Assembly (NCBI GenBank): GCA_003963455.1
Contig: RXJA01000058.1
Span: 47,946-111,945, forward strand
Length of the DNA: 64,000 bases
Direction of reading: 5' to 3'
From: Hyphomicrobiales bacterium
GTDB lineage: Bacteria > Pseudomonadota > Alphaproteobacteria > Rhizobiales > Rhizobiaceae
Shown here piece after piece: positions 41,136 to 49,773 of the stretch. The position numbers were made by a program, and so were the translations under genes. The first letter of the stretch is position 1, and each line of letters opens with the position of its first letter. The notes under the pieces were generated by a model. That model searched no databases. It was not told the origin of the DNA and worked only from the letters and a program-made list of their open reading frames with translations.

Positions 41136-42866
41136 TCATTCAGACACGAACAGCATCTGCACCTTCGCCCACTGATCGGCGGTGCGGAAGCCGCCGCGTT
41201 CGGTGTAGCCCGACACCGGGAACGCCATCCAGCGGGGCAGCCAGCCATCGACTTGTTGGCGGCCGTTCTCGCCTGACAGGAAGTCGCGAATGATCTTCTT
41301 TTGCGTCTTCAGCTTCTCCGACGAGTTGCCCTCGGCGACATGCCTGCCGCCGATGTCGGCAAGCATTTCATTGGCGACTTGCCTGTCGCGCAACAGGTCG
41401 AAGAAGGCGTCGTCAGGCTGCCACAAGCCGCGCATGTCGAGGCCTAGATGGTTGCCGAGCGCCTCGACGATGGCACTGCCGGAGGTCAGCGTCTCGGCCA
41501 TGACCAGCGCGAGAATGCGCAAAACATCTTCGTCGGAAAGCGCCAGCAGACGGGCAAAGACGCTCGCCAGCGCGAAGTCGTCGCCGTTGCCGCCGGCGAC
41601 CGGACAATCCTCGTCAAGCGCGCCGAGCAAGGTCAAAACCGCGCGTTGCTTCCCGGCAAAGATCGCTTGCGCGTTGCAGGCGGCGATGCTGGCGGCGATC
41701 GCTTCATTGGCCGCCCGCTGCGGCTCGACGCGCACTGTCCACAGGCTCGAACCTACGATGGCGTGGGCTACCATCAGGCGCAATGCGGCACCCGGATGGT
41801 CGAGCAAGGCCGTGCGGACGGCCGCATGACGATGCAGGTCGACATAGTTCTGCATCGGTCCGCTGAGTTCCGGGCGCGACGGCTTTGCCGGCGTTTCGGC
41901 GCCCTCGCCGGCCTCGCCTGCCGTGCGGGCGCGCCGCGCTTCCTTGCGCGAGAGATAGCCCTCGTGAGCTTCGACCTCGCCGCGCTGCGAGATGGTGACG
42001 AAGACCTTGCCGCCTTTCTTCCTCGGTGTCTTTTCGTAGTCCCATGCATGGAAATACTGGCCGGGTTCGAGCAGGATGACATCCGCCCAGCCGGCCCCAA
42101 GCCAGGCCTCGCGCCTGGCGGCAATCGCCTCGTTCTGCTTTTGCCAGAAGAGATCGGCATCGGCGAAATAGCTGTCCTCGCCGAACAGGTCCGACACGAT
42201 CAGGCCGGGATAGTCCTCGATGGGGAAGAGCGCCACCTTGGTCGAGATCGACTGGCCGCCGAACAGCCATTGCTTCAATTGCCAGCCGCGCGGCGCTCGG
42301 CTGTCTGGATCGGCAAAGAGCGCCAGCCAGTCCTTCTGCTGCGCCTTGGAGGCCATGGTCAGATGCCGCACCGTCTCGGTGTCGATCTCCTCGCGGCGAT
42401 AGGCTTCGCGGATTTTGGGCAACAGATCGCCGAGCGCCAGAATGCGCTTCACCTGCGGCTCGGTGAGCCCGAAGGTGGCGGCGATGTCCGCAATGGCCCT
42501 CCCCTCCTTGATCAGGCGCGTAAAAGTCTCCCATTGCGAGACTTCGTCGGGGTCGAGACGGGCGATGTTCTCGATCAATGACGCTTCCAGCGCATCGGCG
42601 TCGTCGCCGTCCTCCATGATGGCGCAAGGCAGCGGCTCGGCCTCGCCGCGCTCGTCGGCGACCGTCCTGGCGGCGAAATAGCGCCGCCGCCCGGCGACGA
42701 TCTCGAACGTGTCGGGCGAGCCGTTGGGCCGGATCAGCAGCGGCACCAGGACGCCGCGCGCCCTGACCGACGGCAGGATGTCGGAAATGTCGGGCGCGCG
42801 CCTGGAATGGCGCATGTTGATCGCGGACACGCTCAACCGGTCGATGGAAACATGGGCAAGCTGCAT
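41136..42866 (-). CDS. ParB/RepB/Spo0J-family protein of the mobile element
   Basis: The 576-residue protein starts behind AAAGGAGAAAG. Its ParB N-domain has DISDILPSVRARGVLVPLLI and EIVAGRRRYFAA, followed by ASLIENIARLDPDEVSQWETF and a helix-turn-helix around ADIAATFGLTEPQVKRILAL. The long C-terminal half (about residues 250-576) is typical of ICE-borne versions and has no assigned function. There is no parA partner in the window, so a regulatory rather than partition role is likely. Confidence 0.85.
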   Translation of the reverse strand: MQLAHVSIDRLSVSAINMRHSRRAPDISDILPSVRARGVLVPLLIRPNGSPDTFEIVAGRRRYFAARTVADERGEAEPLPCAIMEDGDDADALEASLIENIARLDPDEVSQWETFTRLIKEGRAIADIAATFGLTEPQVKRILALGDLLPKIREAYRREEIDTETVRHLTMASKAQQKDWLALFADPDSRAPRGWQLKQWLFGGQSISTKVALFPIEDYPGLIVSDLFGEDSYFADADLFWQKQNEAIAARREAWLGAGWADVILLEPGQYFHAWDYEKTPRKKGGKVFVTISQRGEVEAHEGYLSRKEARRARTAGEAGEGAETPAKPSRPELSGPMQNYVDLHRHAAVRTALLDHPGAALRLMVAHAIVGSSLWTVRVEPQRAANEAIAASIAACNAQAIFAGKQRAVLTLLGALDEDCPVAGGNGDDFALASVFARLLALSDEDVLRILALVMAETLTSGSAIVEALGNHLGLDMRGLWQPDDAFFDLLRDRQVANEMLADIGGRHVAEGNSSEKLKTQKKIIRDFLSGENGRQQVDGWLPRWMAFPVSGYTERGGFRTADQWAKVQMLFVSE

Positions 42867-42955
42867 GGTCTTTCTCCTTTGTCTGGGCTGAAAAGCCCCG
42901 TCGCGAGGCCGAAGGCCGAGCGGCGGCGCGGGTGGTGTGCGCTAACTGGCGCGGG

Positions 42956-43363
42956 TCATTCCGCCCGTTCAGGCGGAAGCTCGGGTGTTCGGGCTGAAAG
43001 GACTGCGGCGGCCTGCCGCAAAAGCCGCTCGGCCTCGGTGATGAAGCCGGCGCGACGCGCCGCCTCGGCGTAGACCGAGAGCGGAAACCGCGCGGCGAAA
43101 GCGAGATCGCGCTCGATGCCGATGCCGATCGGTCCCTTGATCGCTTGCAGCTCGGCAAGGCTGACGCTGCCGAGTTCGGGGAAGCCGAAACCGAGATCGC
43201 AAAGGCCGAACAACGTGTCGCCGTCGGCGTCGAGCTCGGTCAGAAGCCACATTGCTGCTCCAACCGGATTGAACAGTTTGACGACCGGAACATGGTCGGT
43301 TTCGGTCTCGGCCGCGCCGTTGGCGAGCAGCCGGGCACGCAATTCGTCGGTGATCAGGATCAT
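42956..43363 (-). CDS. DUF2958 family protein
   Basis: Starting at ATG 43363 behind AAGGAG gives 135 residues; the track adds 21 unsupported codons. Family features are ILITDELRARLLANG, PVVKLFNPVGAAMWLLTELD and FGLCDLGFGFPELG. The family occurs next to ArdC and ParB on rhizobial mobile elements; its function is unknown. Confidence 0.82.
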   Translation of the reverse strand: MILITDELRARLLANGAAETETDHVPVVKLFNPVGAAMWLLTELDADGDTLFGLCDLGFGFPELGSVSLAELQAIKGPIGIGIERDLAFAARFPLSVYAEAARRAGFITEAERLLRQAAAVLSARTPELPPERAE

Positions 43364-43422
43364 CACAAAGCTCCTTGTCAGAACAGGTCGAGTTGATTGC
43401 GGGCGTTCGGCGGGAGAAAGAT

Positions 43423-43662
43423 TCACTGGATCTTTCTCTGATCCGCCTCACCATCGAAGAGGCCGATATCGAGCGGCTTCTGCGCTGCGCGCGGACGCAT
43501 CGGTGCGTCCATCGGCAGCGACAGCCGGTCACGCGTGGTGACCCGCCTTCGCGAAGCCCGCTTCGGCGGGCGAAGGAAGGTCGGCCGGACACCGGGAACG
43601 AGCGTCTGCTCGCCTTGCGGCGTCGGCTCGCTTTGCGGCGGAAAGGGATCGCGCGTGCTCAT
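43423..43662 (-). CDS. Small mobile-element protein of unknown function
   Basis: The 79-residue arginine- and proline-rich protein overlaps the ArdC stop by four bases. The segment AQKPLDIGLFDGEADQ resembles the conserved tail of short proteins I recall downstream of ArdC in other rhizobial elements. No motif suggests a function. It lies between ArdC and DUF2958. Confidence 0.55.
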   Translation of the reverse strand: MSTRDPFPPQSEPTPQGEQTLVPGVRPTFLRPPKRASRRRVTTRDRLSLPMDAPMRPRAAQKPLDIGLFDGEADQRKIQ

Positions 43663-44621
43663 GCCGCGATCTCCCTTTGCGCCTCACCTTCCACATCGGC
43701 GTTGAAGGCGAGAAGAAAATCGGCGGCTTTCGAGGCAAGGCTTGCGGCACGAAAAATCGCGCGGTTGTCCTCGCGCAAAACCTCCAGCCAAGAGGCGATG
43801 TAGTCGGCGTGGCGCACGGTCGGCTCGATGCCGAGGGTGGAGCAGGTGAAGGCTGCCGTGATCTCGGCAACCAGTTCCTCACGCGCGTAAGCCTTGGTTC
43901 CGAAGGTACCGGAGAAGTCGCGGGCAAGGCGGGTCGGATGCCCGGTCCAGTGGCCAAGCTCGTGGAAGCAGGTGCGGTAATAGTTGATCTGTTCGAAGAA
44001 TGCCGGTTGCGGTGGCAGCTGAACGAAATCGGCGGACGGCATGTAAAAGGCGCGGTCGCCGCCGATGCGGATATCAGCGCCGGTTGCCCTGACCAGCGCC
44101 TCGGCCCGCGGGACAATCTGGCGCTGGGGCAACGGCTCGGCGTAGGCGTAAAAGTGTTCGGGCAGGCCCTCGCATTGCGCGACATTGAAGACGGTGAAGC
44201 GCTTGAGGAACGGCACCGCATGCGGCTCGTCGTCCTCTTGTCTGGCGCGTTCCTTCTCGTTCTTCGGGATGAAGCGGTCGGCGTGAACGATGGTCGTGCC
44301 GTGCTCGCCTTTGCGGACATTGCCGCCGAGCGAAAGCGCCTGCCGGAAGGTGAGCCAGTCCTGGCCCGGGTAACCGTGCTCGATGACCGCGCCCCACAGG
44401 ATCAGGATGTTGATGCCGGAATAGCCGCGCCCGGTGGCAGCATTCCTTGGCAGCCCAAGGCTTGCCTTGGCCGCGCCCCAAGGCTTGACCCAAGGTACGC
44501 GGCCCCGCTCCAGATCGGCGATGATGCGGTCCGTAATCTCCGAATAGAGGCTCGTTCGCCGCGATTCGCTCCTCTTGCCGCCAACGTCTCCGCTAGCGCT
44601 GCGTTTGCCGGTCTTGCGCAT
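43659..44621 (-). CDS. ardC: ArdC-like antirestriction protein (ssDNA-binding zincin)
   Basis: ATG 44621 gives 320 residues; the track ORF extends 114 codons into the leader. The N-terminal ssDNA-binding domain has YSEITDRIIADLERGRVPWV and GINILILWGAV, and the C-terminal metallopeptidase has the zinc motif FHELGHWTGH. ArdC proteins protect incoming single-stranded DNA from restriction during conjugation. It leads the block ArdC-small protein-DUF2958-ParB. The upstream leader is long and structured. Confidence 0.87.
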   Translation of the reverse strand: MRKTGKRSASGDVGGKRSESRRTSLYSEITDRIIADLERGRVPWVKPWGAAKASLGLPRNAATGRGYSGINILILWGAVIEHGYPGQDWLTFRQALSLGGNVRKGEHGTTIVHADRFIPKNEKERARQEDDEPHAVPFLKRFTVFNVAQCEGLPEHFYAYAEPLPQRQIVPRAEALVRATGADIRIGGDRAFYMPSADFVQLPPQPAFFEQINYYRTCFHELGHWTGHPTRLARDFSGTFGTKAYAREELVAEITAAFTCSTLGIEPTVRHADYIASWLEVLREDNRAIFRAASLASKAADFLLAFNADVEGEAQREIAA

Positions 44622-44694
44622 GATCTTGTTCTCCGCTCGCCAATCCCGCCGCGCCCTCCCCGCAAGCGGGGTGGGCGGCGAAAACGACCGGAAA

Positions 44695-44864
44695 GGCCCA
44701 CCGTCAGAGGTGGCCTGCATCCGCAGGACCGGAACGCCAGTGGAGGACCCTGAGCGGACGCGAAGGGTTGCGGGCCGCCGCGGTGGGCCTAGAAGGGAGA
44801 GCCGCCCACACCGCGCCGCCGGGAAGGCAAACAAAAAGGAACAGCGCCGCCCGCGAGGGCGGCG
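44695..44864 (-). promoter_or_regulatory. Structured leader upstream of ArdC with terminator-like hairpin
   Basis: On the minus strand, a perfect 8-bp stem (CGCCGCCC/GGGCGGCG, 44845-44864) is followed by CTGTTCCTTTTTGTTT, as in an intrinsic terminator. Then GGCCCACCG (44781-44789) can pair with CGGTGGGCC (44695-44703), enclosing CCGCTCAGGGTCCTCCACTG. It may end upstream transcription or act as an attenuator; inferred from base pairing only. Confidence 0.45.
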
Positions 44865-45215
44865 ACCGTCACAGCCCGCCAGGGCTGCAGCGCCAGGGGG
44901 CGAAGCCGTATGCCGAGACCGCCTGAGCCTCGGCGAAGACGAGCGGGCTCGGTTCACGAGCACCCGGTGCGCGCAATCAGCGCGCAGGCGCCACTTTGCC
45001 GACGAAGTTCCCTGCGGTTATGCCGAAGCGGCCGGTGTAGTCGACGACATTTCCTTTAGGGACGGAAAGACTTCAAATCGCCGAAGCGGCACCTTCAGGC
45101 CCGCTAACGACTGCCCCGCGCGAATATCACGGAAACTAGGATTGGAGACTGCCGCACGGTGGTTCCGAGGCACGGGTCAGCCAACGCATCTGCACAGACG
45201 TCGCTTGGCCGCTGC

Positions 45216-45422
45216 TCAGCCGCGTTTTTGCACTTTGTCGATCAGTTGCGCTATTGCTTGGGCCGATACCGGCTTGCTGAAATGATAGCCCTGCATCTCG
45301 TCGCAATTGTTCTTGCGCAGGAATGCCACCTGATCGTCCGTCTCGACCCCCTCGGCGATGACCCTCAGATTGAGCTTTTGGCCGGGAGAGATCTCGGCGG
45401 CGGCGACGGCCTGATCGTTACC
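45216..45422 (-). pseudogene. C-terminal fragment of an EAL-domain (c-di-GMP phosphodiesterase) gene
   Basis: The fragment reads LNLRVIAEGVETDDQVAFLR and then EMQGYHFSKPVSA, which is the end of an EAL domain. The EAL motif itself and most of the domain are missing. Homology begins at about 45422, next to the stop of an unrelated small ORF, which suggests a deletion or insertion junction. It is likely a chromosomal gene cut during element insertion or rearrangement. Confidence 0.75.
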
Positions 45423-45423
45423 G

Positions 45424-45687
45424 TCACTCGCCACGACGCCTGGCGGCTTGGCACTTGAGCATGGCGGCGAGCTCGGCGGCAACCGTGATCACCGCCGCCT
45501 GAGCATCCATGACAAGCCTGGCGACGTCTCCGATGTTCGGGCGGCGTCCGGCGTTGATTGCGCGGGCCACAGAATTGAGATCGCCGGACATGGTGGAAAT
45601 ATCATCGCTGAGCAGACGAAAAATGGCGCCGTCGGCTTCGCTTAGGAAGGGATCGGCGCCCGCACCCTCGAGTGAGAGCAGCCGCAA
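45424..45687 (-). CDS. Small unknown protein next to the EAL fragment
   Basis: The reading frame has up to 87 residues with a helical, alanine-rich sequence (DGAIFRLLSDDISTMSGDLN and VMDAQAAVITVAAELAAML). No family is recognised and the start is uncertain. It could be a real small gene or the displaced end of a larger one. Confidence 0.35.
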   Translation of the reverse strand: MRLLSLEGAGADPFLSEADGAIFRLLSDDISTMSGDLNSVARAINAGRRPNIGDVARLVMDAQAAVITVAAELAAMLKCQAARRRGE

Positions 45688-45753
45688 GAAGCCAGACTTG
45701 GATGCGGGGCGGCGGCAAACGTTCCCGCCAAAATCGGCTGAATCTGACGAGGG

Positions 45754-46434
45754 TCAGCCTTCCAGGCCGAGCCGCTTCATCACGGCAGTTGTCAGCCTTT
45801 CGCAGCGCCGACCGGCGAAGGGAAAGGCCTCGAGCAGCACTGGCCCGATTTGGTCATCCAGCGCCCTGCGCAGCAGCGCGCGGGCGCGGTGCAGTCTTGT
45901 CTTCACGGTTTGTGGCCGCACGCCGAGCAGTTCTGAAGTCTCTTCAATGCTCAGGCCCTCGATCACCCGGGCCACCAACACCATCCGGTAGACATCGGGA
46001 AGGCTGTCGGTTGCCCGTTCCACGAGTTCGAGGATCTGCCGTTGCGCCATGGTCCGCTCCGGATCGTCGCTGGGGTTGAGCGGGAACTGGATGATCTCGG
46101 CCTGCGGGTTCTCGGGCATCGCCACCGTTCGCCGTCTTTTGCGCAGGCGGCCGAGCGCTTCGTTGATGACGATGCGCGACAGCCATGTGCCGAGCGAGGC
46201 ATCGCCGCGAAAACTCTCGAGATGGGCGAAGGCCCTGACATAGGCCTCCTGGACGATGTCCTCGGCCTCGGCATCGTTGCGCACCACGCCGCGCGCGATG
46301 CGGTAAAGCCGCTGGTTGTGCGTCTTGATGACGGCGCGGAAGGCGGCGCCGTCGCGCGCCATGGCGCGCCGTGCCAATTCCAGGTCGCCAGAGGCAGCGA
46401 TGATTTCGGTCGCGTCTCGTTGAACGTACAACAT
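45754..46434 (-). CDS. ECF-type RNA polymerase sigma factor
   Basis: The 226-residue protein has region 2 (YRIARGVVRNDAEAEDIVQE, then RAFAHLESFRGDASLGTWL) and region 4 (LPDVYRMVLVARVIEGLSIE, then LLGVRPQTVKTRLHRARALL). The start has AAGGAGA upstream. It lies 59 bp after folE on the same strand. No adjacent anti-sigma gene is visible. Target promoters are unknown; an envelope or oxidative stress role would be usual for the family. Confidence 0.87.
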   Translation of the reverse strand: MLYVQRDATEIIAASGDLELARRAMARDGAAFRAVIKTHNQRLYRIARGVVRNDAEAEDIVQEAYVRAFAHLESFRGDASLGTWLSRIVINEALGRLRKRRRTVAMPENPQAEIIQFPLNPSDDPERTMAQRQILELVERATDSLPDVYRMVLVARVIEGLSIEETSELLGVRPQTVKTRLHRARALLRRALDDQIGPVLLEAFPFAGRRCERLTTAVMKRLGLEG

Positions 46435-46493
46435 CAGCAGTCTCCTTGCCCTTCAACAGATGCGTCTTGACAACAAGGGTTCCCGGAAATTCG

Positions 46494-47162
46494 TCATACC
46501 GGAATCGACGACAGGAATTCGCGCCTGAGATCGACGTTCGTGTCGAAAACACCAAGCATGCGCTTGGTGACCATGCGCGTGCCGTGCGCGTGGACGCCGC
46601 GCGATGTCATGCAGCCATGCTCAGCGACAAGCACGACAGCCACGCCACCCGGCTGCAGGGCACTTTCGATGGCGCGAGCGATGTCATCGGTAAGTCGCTC
46701 CTGTATCTGCAGGCGGCGGGCGCAGGCTTCGACAACCCTTGACAATTTGGAGATACCAACCACGCGGTTGACGGGCATGTAGGCGATGTACGCCTTTCCG
46801 CGGATTGCTGCCATGTGGTGTTCGCAAAAAGAGTGAAACGCGATGTCGTGCAGTTCGACCGCCTGGTCATAACCGCCGATCTCATCAAACGTCCGTTCGA
46901 GCAGCCCCGCAGGATCTTGTCGATAGCCGGCAAACCACTCTTCATAGGCACGCACGACACGCGCAGGCGTATCGACAAGCCCGGGCCGGGCGGGATCGTC
47001 ACCGGCCCATGAGATCAGTGTCTTAACCGCGGCCTCTGCATCGAAGCGCGTCGGACGAGCGCGTCCGACTGTCCTGGGCATGCCGTTTCCTGCTGAGTTT
47101 CCCTGGGCGGCGGCCGGCACGCCGTCTTCGGTGCCGTCCAGAATTTGCGAATGCAGGTCCAT
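46494..47162 (-). CDS. folE: GTP cyclohydrolase I
   Basis: The start is set at ATG 47162 behind CGGAGAG, giving 222 residues; the track ORF begins far upstream without support. Zinc ligands are present in FHSFCEHHMAAI and VAEHGCMTSRGVHAHG, and the fold signature KAYIAYMPVNRVVGISKL is intact. The enzyme makes dihydroneopterin triphosphate from GTP for folate or related pterins. Its place beside an ECF sigma gene suggests a second, condition-specific copy. Confidence 0.88.
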   Translation of the reverse strand: MDLHSQILDGTEDGVPAAAQGNSAGNGMPRTVGRARPTRFDAEAAVKTLISWAGDDPARPGLVDTPARVVRAYEEWFAGYRQDPAGLLERTFDEIGGYDQAVELHDIAFHSFCEHHMAAIRGKAYIAYMPVNRVVGISKLSRVVEACARRLQIQERLTDDIARAIESALQPGGVAVVLVAEHGCMTSRGVHAHGTRMVTKRMLGVFDTNVDLRREFLSSIPV

Positions 47163-47650
47163 CGGTCTCTCCGGTTCCAGGTTCGAACCATTGGATGCAC
47201 CTGGCGAGGATTGGTTCCCAACGGGCACGACACGGGGACGAAGGTTTCCAACCATGACGGACCATGGGAACTTTTCGAAAGGCACTGCACCCAGCTTCAT
47301 GTCCGGCGCACGATCAACGTACGCCGTCAGGGCCGTGACGGAGAACCGAGATGGCATCGCAACAGCCCATGGAAACCGACCCCGACCTCGCTATTGGTGT
47401 GTTCATCCTGCAATCGCTAGAATGCCCATGCCGCCGGTTAGCTGGCGGGCCTGGAACGTGTCTGGGGGTCGACAGCACACGTAACCACTACGGCGGGCCG
47501 CCGGCTTGCCGAGTCGTGATTGGCAGCATGGTTGCGCTGTTGCATGGTTGCGCTGTTTCCGGCACCAGGTCTGCATCGGGGTCGATACCGGCGAAGCTTT
47601 CCGACACGCGTGACGCGCGGGCCATGGCCGCACCGCGGCCCTAATCTGCG
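47163..47650. other. Intergenic region with a 16-bp tandem repeat
   Basis: No gene was recognised in this 488-bp stretch. GCATGGTTGCGCTGTT occurs twice without a gap at 47526-47541 and 47542-47557, a perfect tandem duplication. The folE promoter should lie near 47170-47250. Confidence 0.5.
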
Positions 47651-49669
47651 TCACGACGCGATGCGTGGTCGCCCTGTGGCAGTCGCCACGACGGTGGCTT
47701 CGACGAAACTGCGCTCGCCCTCGATCGTCGCCACCTTGATTTGCCGCGCGGTTTCGATCCGGGCCTGATCGGTGCCTGCACGCGCGGCAAGACTTGCCGC
47801 CAGGACGCGAACATGAGCCTCGGCGGCGGCCATCGCTTCGTCCTCGGTGTCAAAGTCGTCGAGCCGCTCGCCGGAATTCAGTCGGAATAGCCCGATCTCC
47901 GGCTGGCTGACGCGTGCTTCCGCCGACATGCGCACCTGCCCGACGACCGCGCCTAAGGCATTTGCCACGTCGGCGTGCTCGGCGATGTGGCAGTCATTGC
48001 CGATCAGGGGCGGCAGGCCGGCATAGTGGAGCGATGCTGAAGCTCCAAGGCCGATGACCGGCCGGTCGAGCATGATCGAAAGCCGCGCCATTCCGGGTCG
48101 CAGGCGAACCGCCCTCTGGACAAGAGGATTGGCAACGGAGACATCGCCGTCCAACCCATCCTCGGCAAAGACCGTTTCCAGGATGGCTTCGGCCGAACGC
48201 CGGGTGACGCAGCCAAGAACCATCTTGGAAAATGTATCCGCGTCTTTCGCGATTTGACGCCCCTGGCCATCGCGCCTGCGCGCAAACAACTCCGCCCCCA
48301 ATCGGGCCGCGACAGGGTCCCAGTTGGCCTGCCGGCCGAGCACGTGAGCGGCATCGGACGGCGTAAAGCCCACGATATGCACCAGACCGCGCGCGACCAG
48401 GCGATTGAGCGTCGCTACCTGTGAGGTCGACATGAGCAGTTCGTCGAGCGCTGCGGGTATAGCGGAGATACTGGCGTAGAGCCGAGCCTCCGTCGCTGTC
48501 AGGCCGGCAGCGAGGCGATCTGGAACCCCCGTGCGCAAGGCAAAGCGGCCATCGAGCCGGCCGGTGTTGGGCTTGAGCAATTGGCGCCGCAGATCCTTGG
48601 CGGGCGCATCGCCGTGCTCCAAGGCGGCCAGCGCCAGCGGCACGAGCCGGCGCGGCCCGAGCACGATCGCCGAGGTCAGTGACCGCTCTCGCAGCGAAAC
48701 CTCGGAGTCTCCCCCGAGGCCGAAGGTGCGCATGGCGACAGCCTCTACCATGGTGCGCTGGCCGCCAACGGTCGCGCCTTCGGGATCGAGCCGCAGGCGG
48801 CCGGCTTCCAGGACGGCGATGTCCGTGGTCGTGCCGCCGATGTCGGAAATCACCGCGTCGTCGAGGTTTGTCAGGTACCTGGCTCCGACCAGGCTGGCCG
48901 CCGGGCCAGACAGAATGGTTTCGATCGGCCGCGCACGGGCAAACTTTGTGGTGACCAACGTGCCGTCGCCGCGCACCATCATCAACGGGGCCGCTATGCC
49001 GCGCTTCTCGAGGAAACCTTCAGTGGCAACGATAAGGCGGTCGATCATCGAGATGAGGCGCGCATTGAGAAGCGTCGTCAGCGCGCGTCGCGGCCCGCCA
49101 AGCTTTGATGAGAGTTCATGCGAACAGGTTACCGGAAGCCGGGTGCGCTCACGGATGAGTTCGCGCGCCGCGATCTCGTGCTCGGGATTGCGAACCGCGA
49201 AATAGGACGCGACGGCGACCCCGGAGACAGTATCGGCAAGCCCCGGCAAAGCTTTCACCAGAGCGTCAAGCTCAAGGGCACGCGGTTCGCCGTGGACGTC
49301 ATGCCCGCCTCGGCAGAAGACAACGGGATCAAACCCCAGCGCCTCCGACAAACCGCCCCTGGCAAGGTCGGCTTCGGCGAAGCCGACCATCACCAGGGCA
49401 ACCCGGCCGCCCTGCCCTTCGATAAGCGCGTTGGTGGCGAGCGTCGTCGACATCGACACCAGCTTGATTGCGGCGGGAGCGATGGCCGCCCGGCCAAGGA
49501 CAGCGTCGACGGCGCCGGCGATACCTTGGGCGAGATCGTGCCGGGTCGTCAACGACTTGGCCTTCGCGACAATGCCGGCGGCTTCGGACCACAGCACGGC
49601 GTCCGTGTAGGTGCCGCCTGTATCGATGCCGAGATAGAGCGGAAAGGCGTGTCCAATGGCCGCGTTCAT
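47651..49669 (-). CDS. Hydantoinase/oxoprolinase family protein (HyuA-like)
   Basis: The 672-residue protein has the N-terminal HyuA ATPase signature LYLGIDTGGTYTDAVLW, then STTLATNALIEGQGGRVALV and the central AVISDIGGTTTDIAVLEAG. Members use ATP to open hydantoin, 5-oxoproline or acetone-like substrates, often with a HyuB partner. No HyuB or DUF917 gene is next to it, so the partner is elsewhere or not needed. The substrate cannot be deduced. Confidence 0.82.
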   Translation of the reverse strand: MNAAIGHAFPLYLGIDTGGTYTDAVLWSEAAGIVAKAKSLTTRHDLAQGIAGAVDAVLGRAAIAPAAIKLVSMSTTLATNALIEGQGGRVALVMVGFAEADLARGGLSEALGFDPVVFCRGGHDVHGEPRALELDALVKALPGLADTVSGVAVASYFAVRNPEHEIAARELIRERTRLPVTCSHELSSKLGGPRRALTTLLNARLISMIDRLIVATEGFLEKRGIAAPLMMVRGDGTLVTTKFARARPIETILSGPAASLVGARYLTNLDDAVISDIGGTTTDIAVLEAGRLRLDPEGATVGGQRTMVEAVAMRTFGLGGDSEVSLRERSLTSAIVLGPRRLVPLALAALEHGDAPAKDLRRQLLKPNTGRLDGRFALRTGVPDRLAAGLTATEARLYASISAIPAALDELLMSTSQVATLNRLVARGLVHIVGFTPSDAAHVLGRQANWDPVAARLGAELFARRRDGQGRQIAKDADTFSKMVLGCVTRRSAEAILETVFAEDGLDGDVSVANPLVQRAVRLRPGMARLSIMLDRPVIGLGASASLHYAGLPPLIGNDCHIAEHADVANALGAVVGQVRMSAEARVSQPEIGLFRLNSGERLDDFDTEDEAMAAAEAHVRVLAASLAARAGTDQARIETARQIKVATIEGERSFVEATVVATATGRPRIAS

Positions 49670-49773
49670 CCGCCCCCCTGCCCTGGATTAGGAGAAGTAT
49701 TGGAGGAAACTTGCCTGTTTAGCGGGGCTGTGTCCTTGACTTCGATTCTCAATTTCCCGGTCCTCGCCCTGCC

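Larger units (their letters stand above)
34642..44963. mobile_element. Mobilisation module of a rhizobial ICE or plasmid, without T4SS or integrase
   Basis: Ten genes from scpB to ardC, all on the minus strand, match the DNA-processing and establishment part of rhizobial conjugative elements. TraG, Trb/VirB genes, a replication gene and an integrase are not present anywhere in the window. The ABC-3C genes adjoin one side and a truncated EAL gene the other, so this looks like a partial or rearranged element. Ends were not resolved; no tRNA gene or att repeat was found. Confidence 0.6.

Noticed and set aside
40122-41276. 384-residue plus-strand ORF across the DUF736 leader
   Set aside because: It is a GC-rich shadow running antisense to DUF736 and ParB with low-complexity R/A/G content and no domain.
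44964-45215. Possible att site or tRNA gene at the element edge
   Set aside because: No tRNA-like cloverleaf or direct repeat matching another part of the window was seen.
47526-47557. Tandem repeat as a functional element
   Set aside because: Only two copies of 16 bp in a gene-free spacer; it looks like simple slippage.
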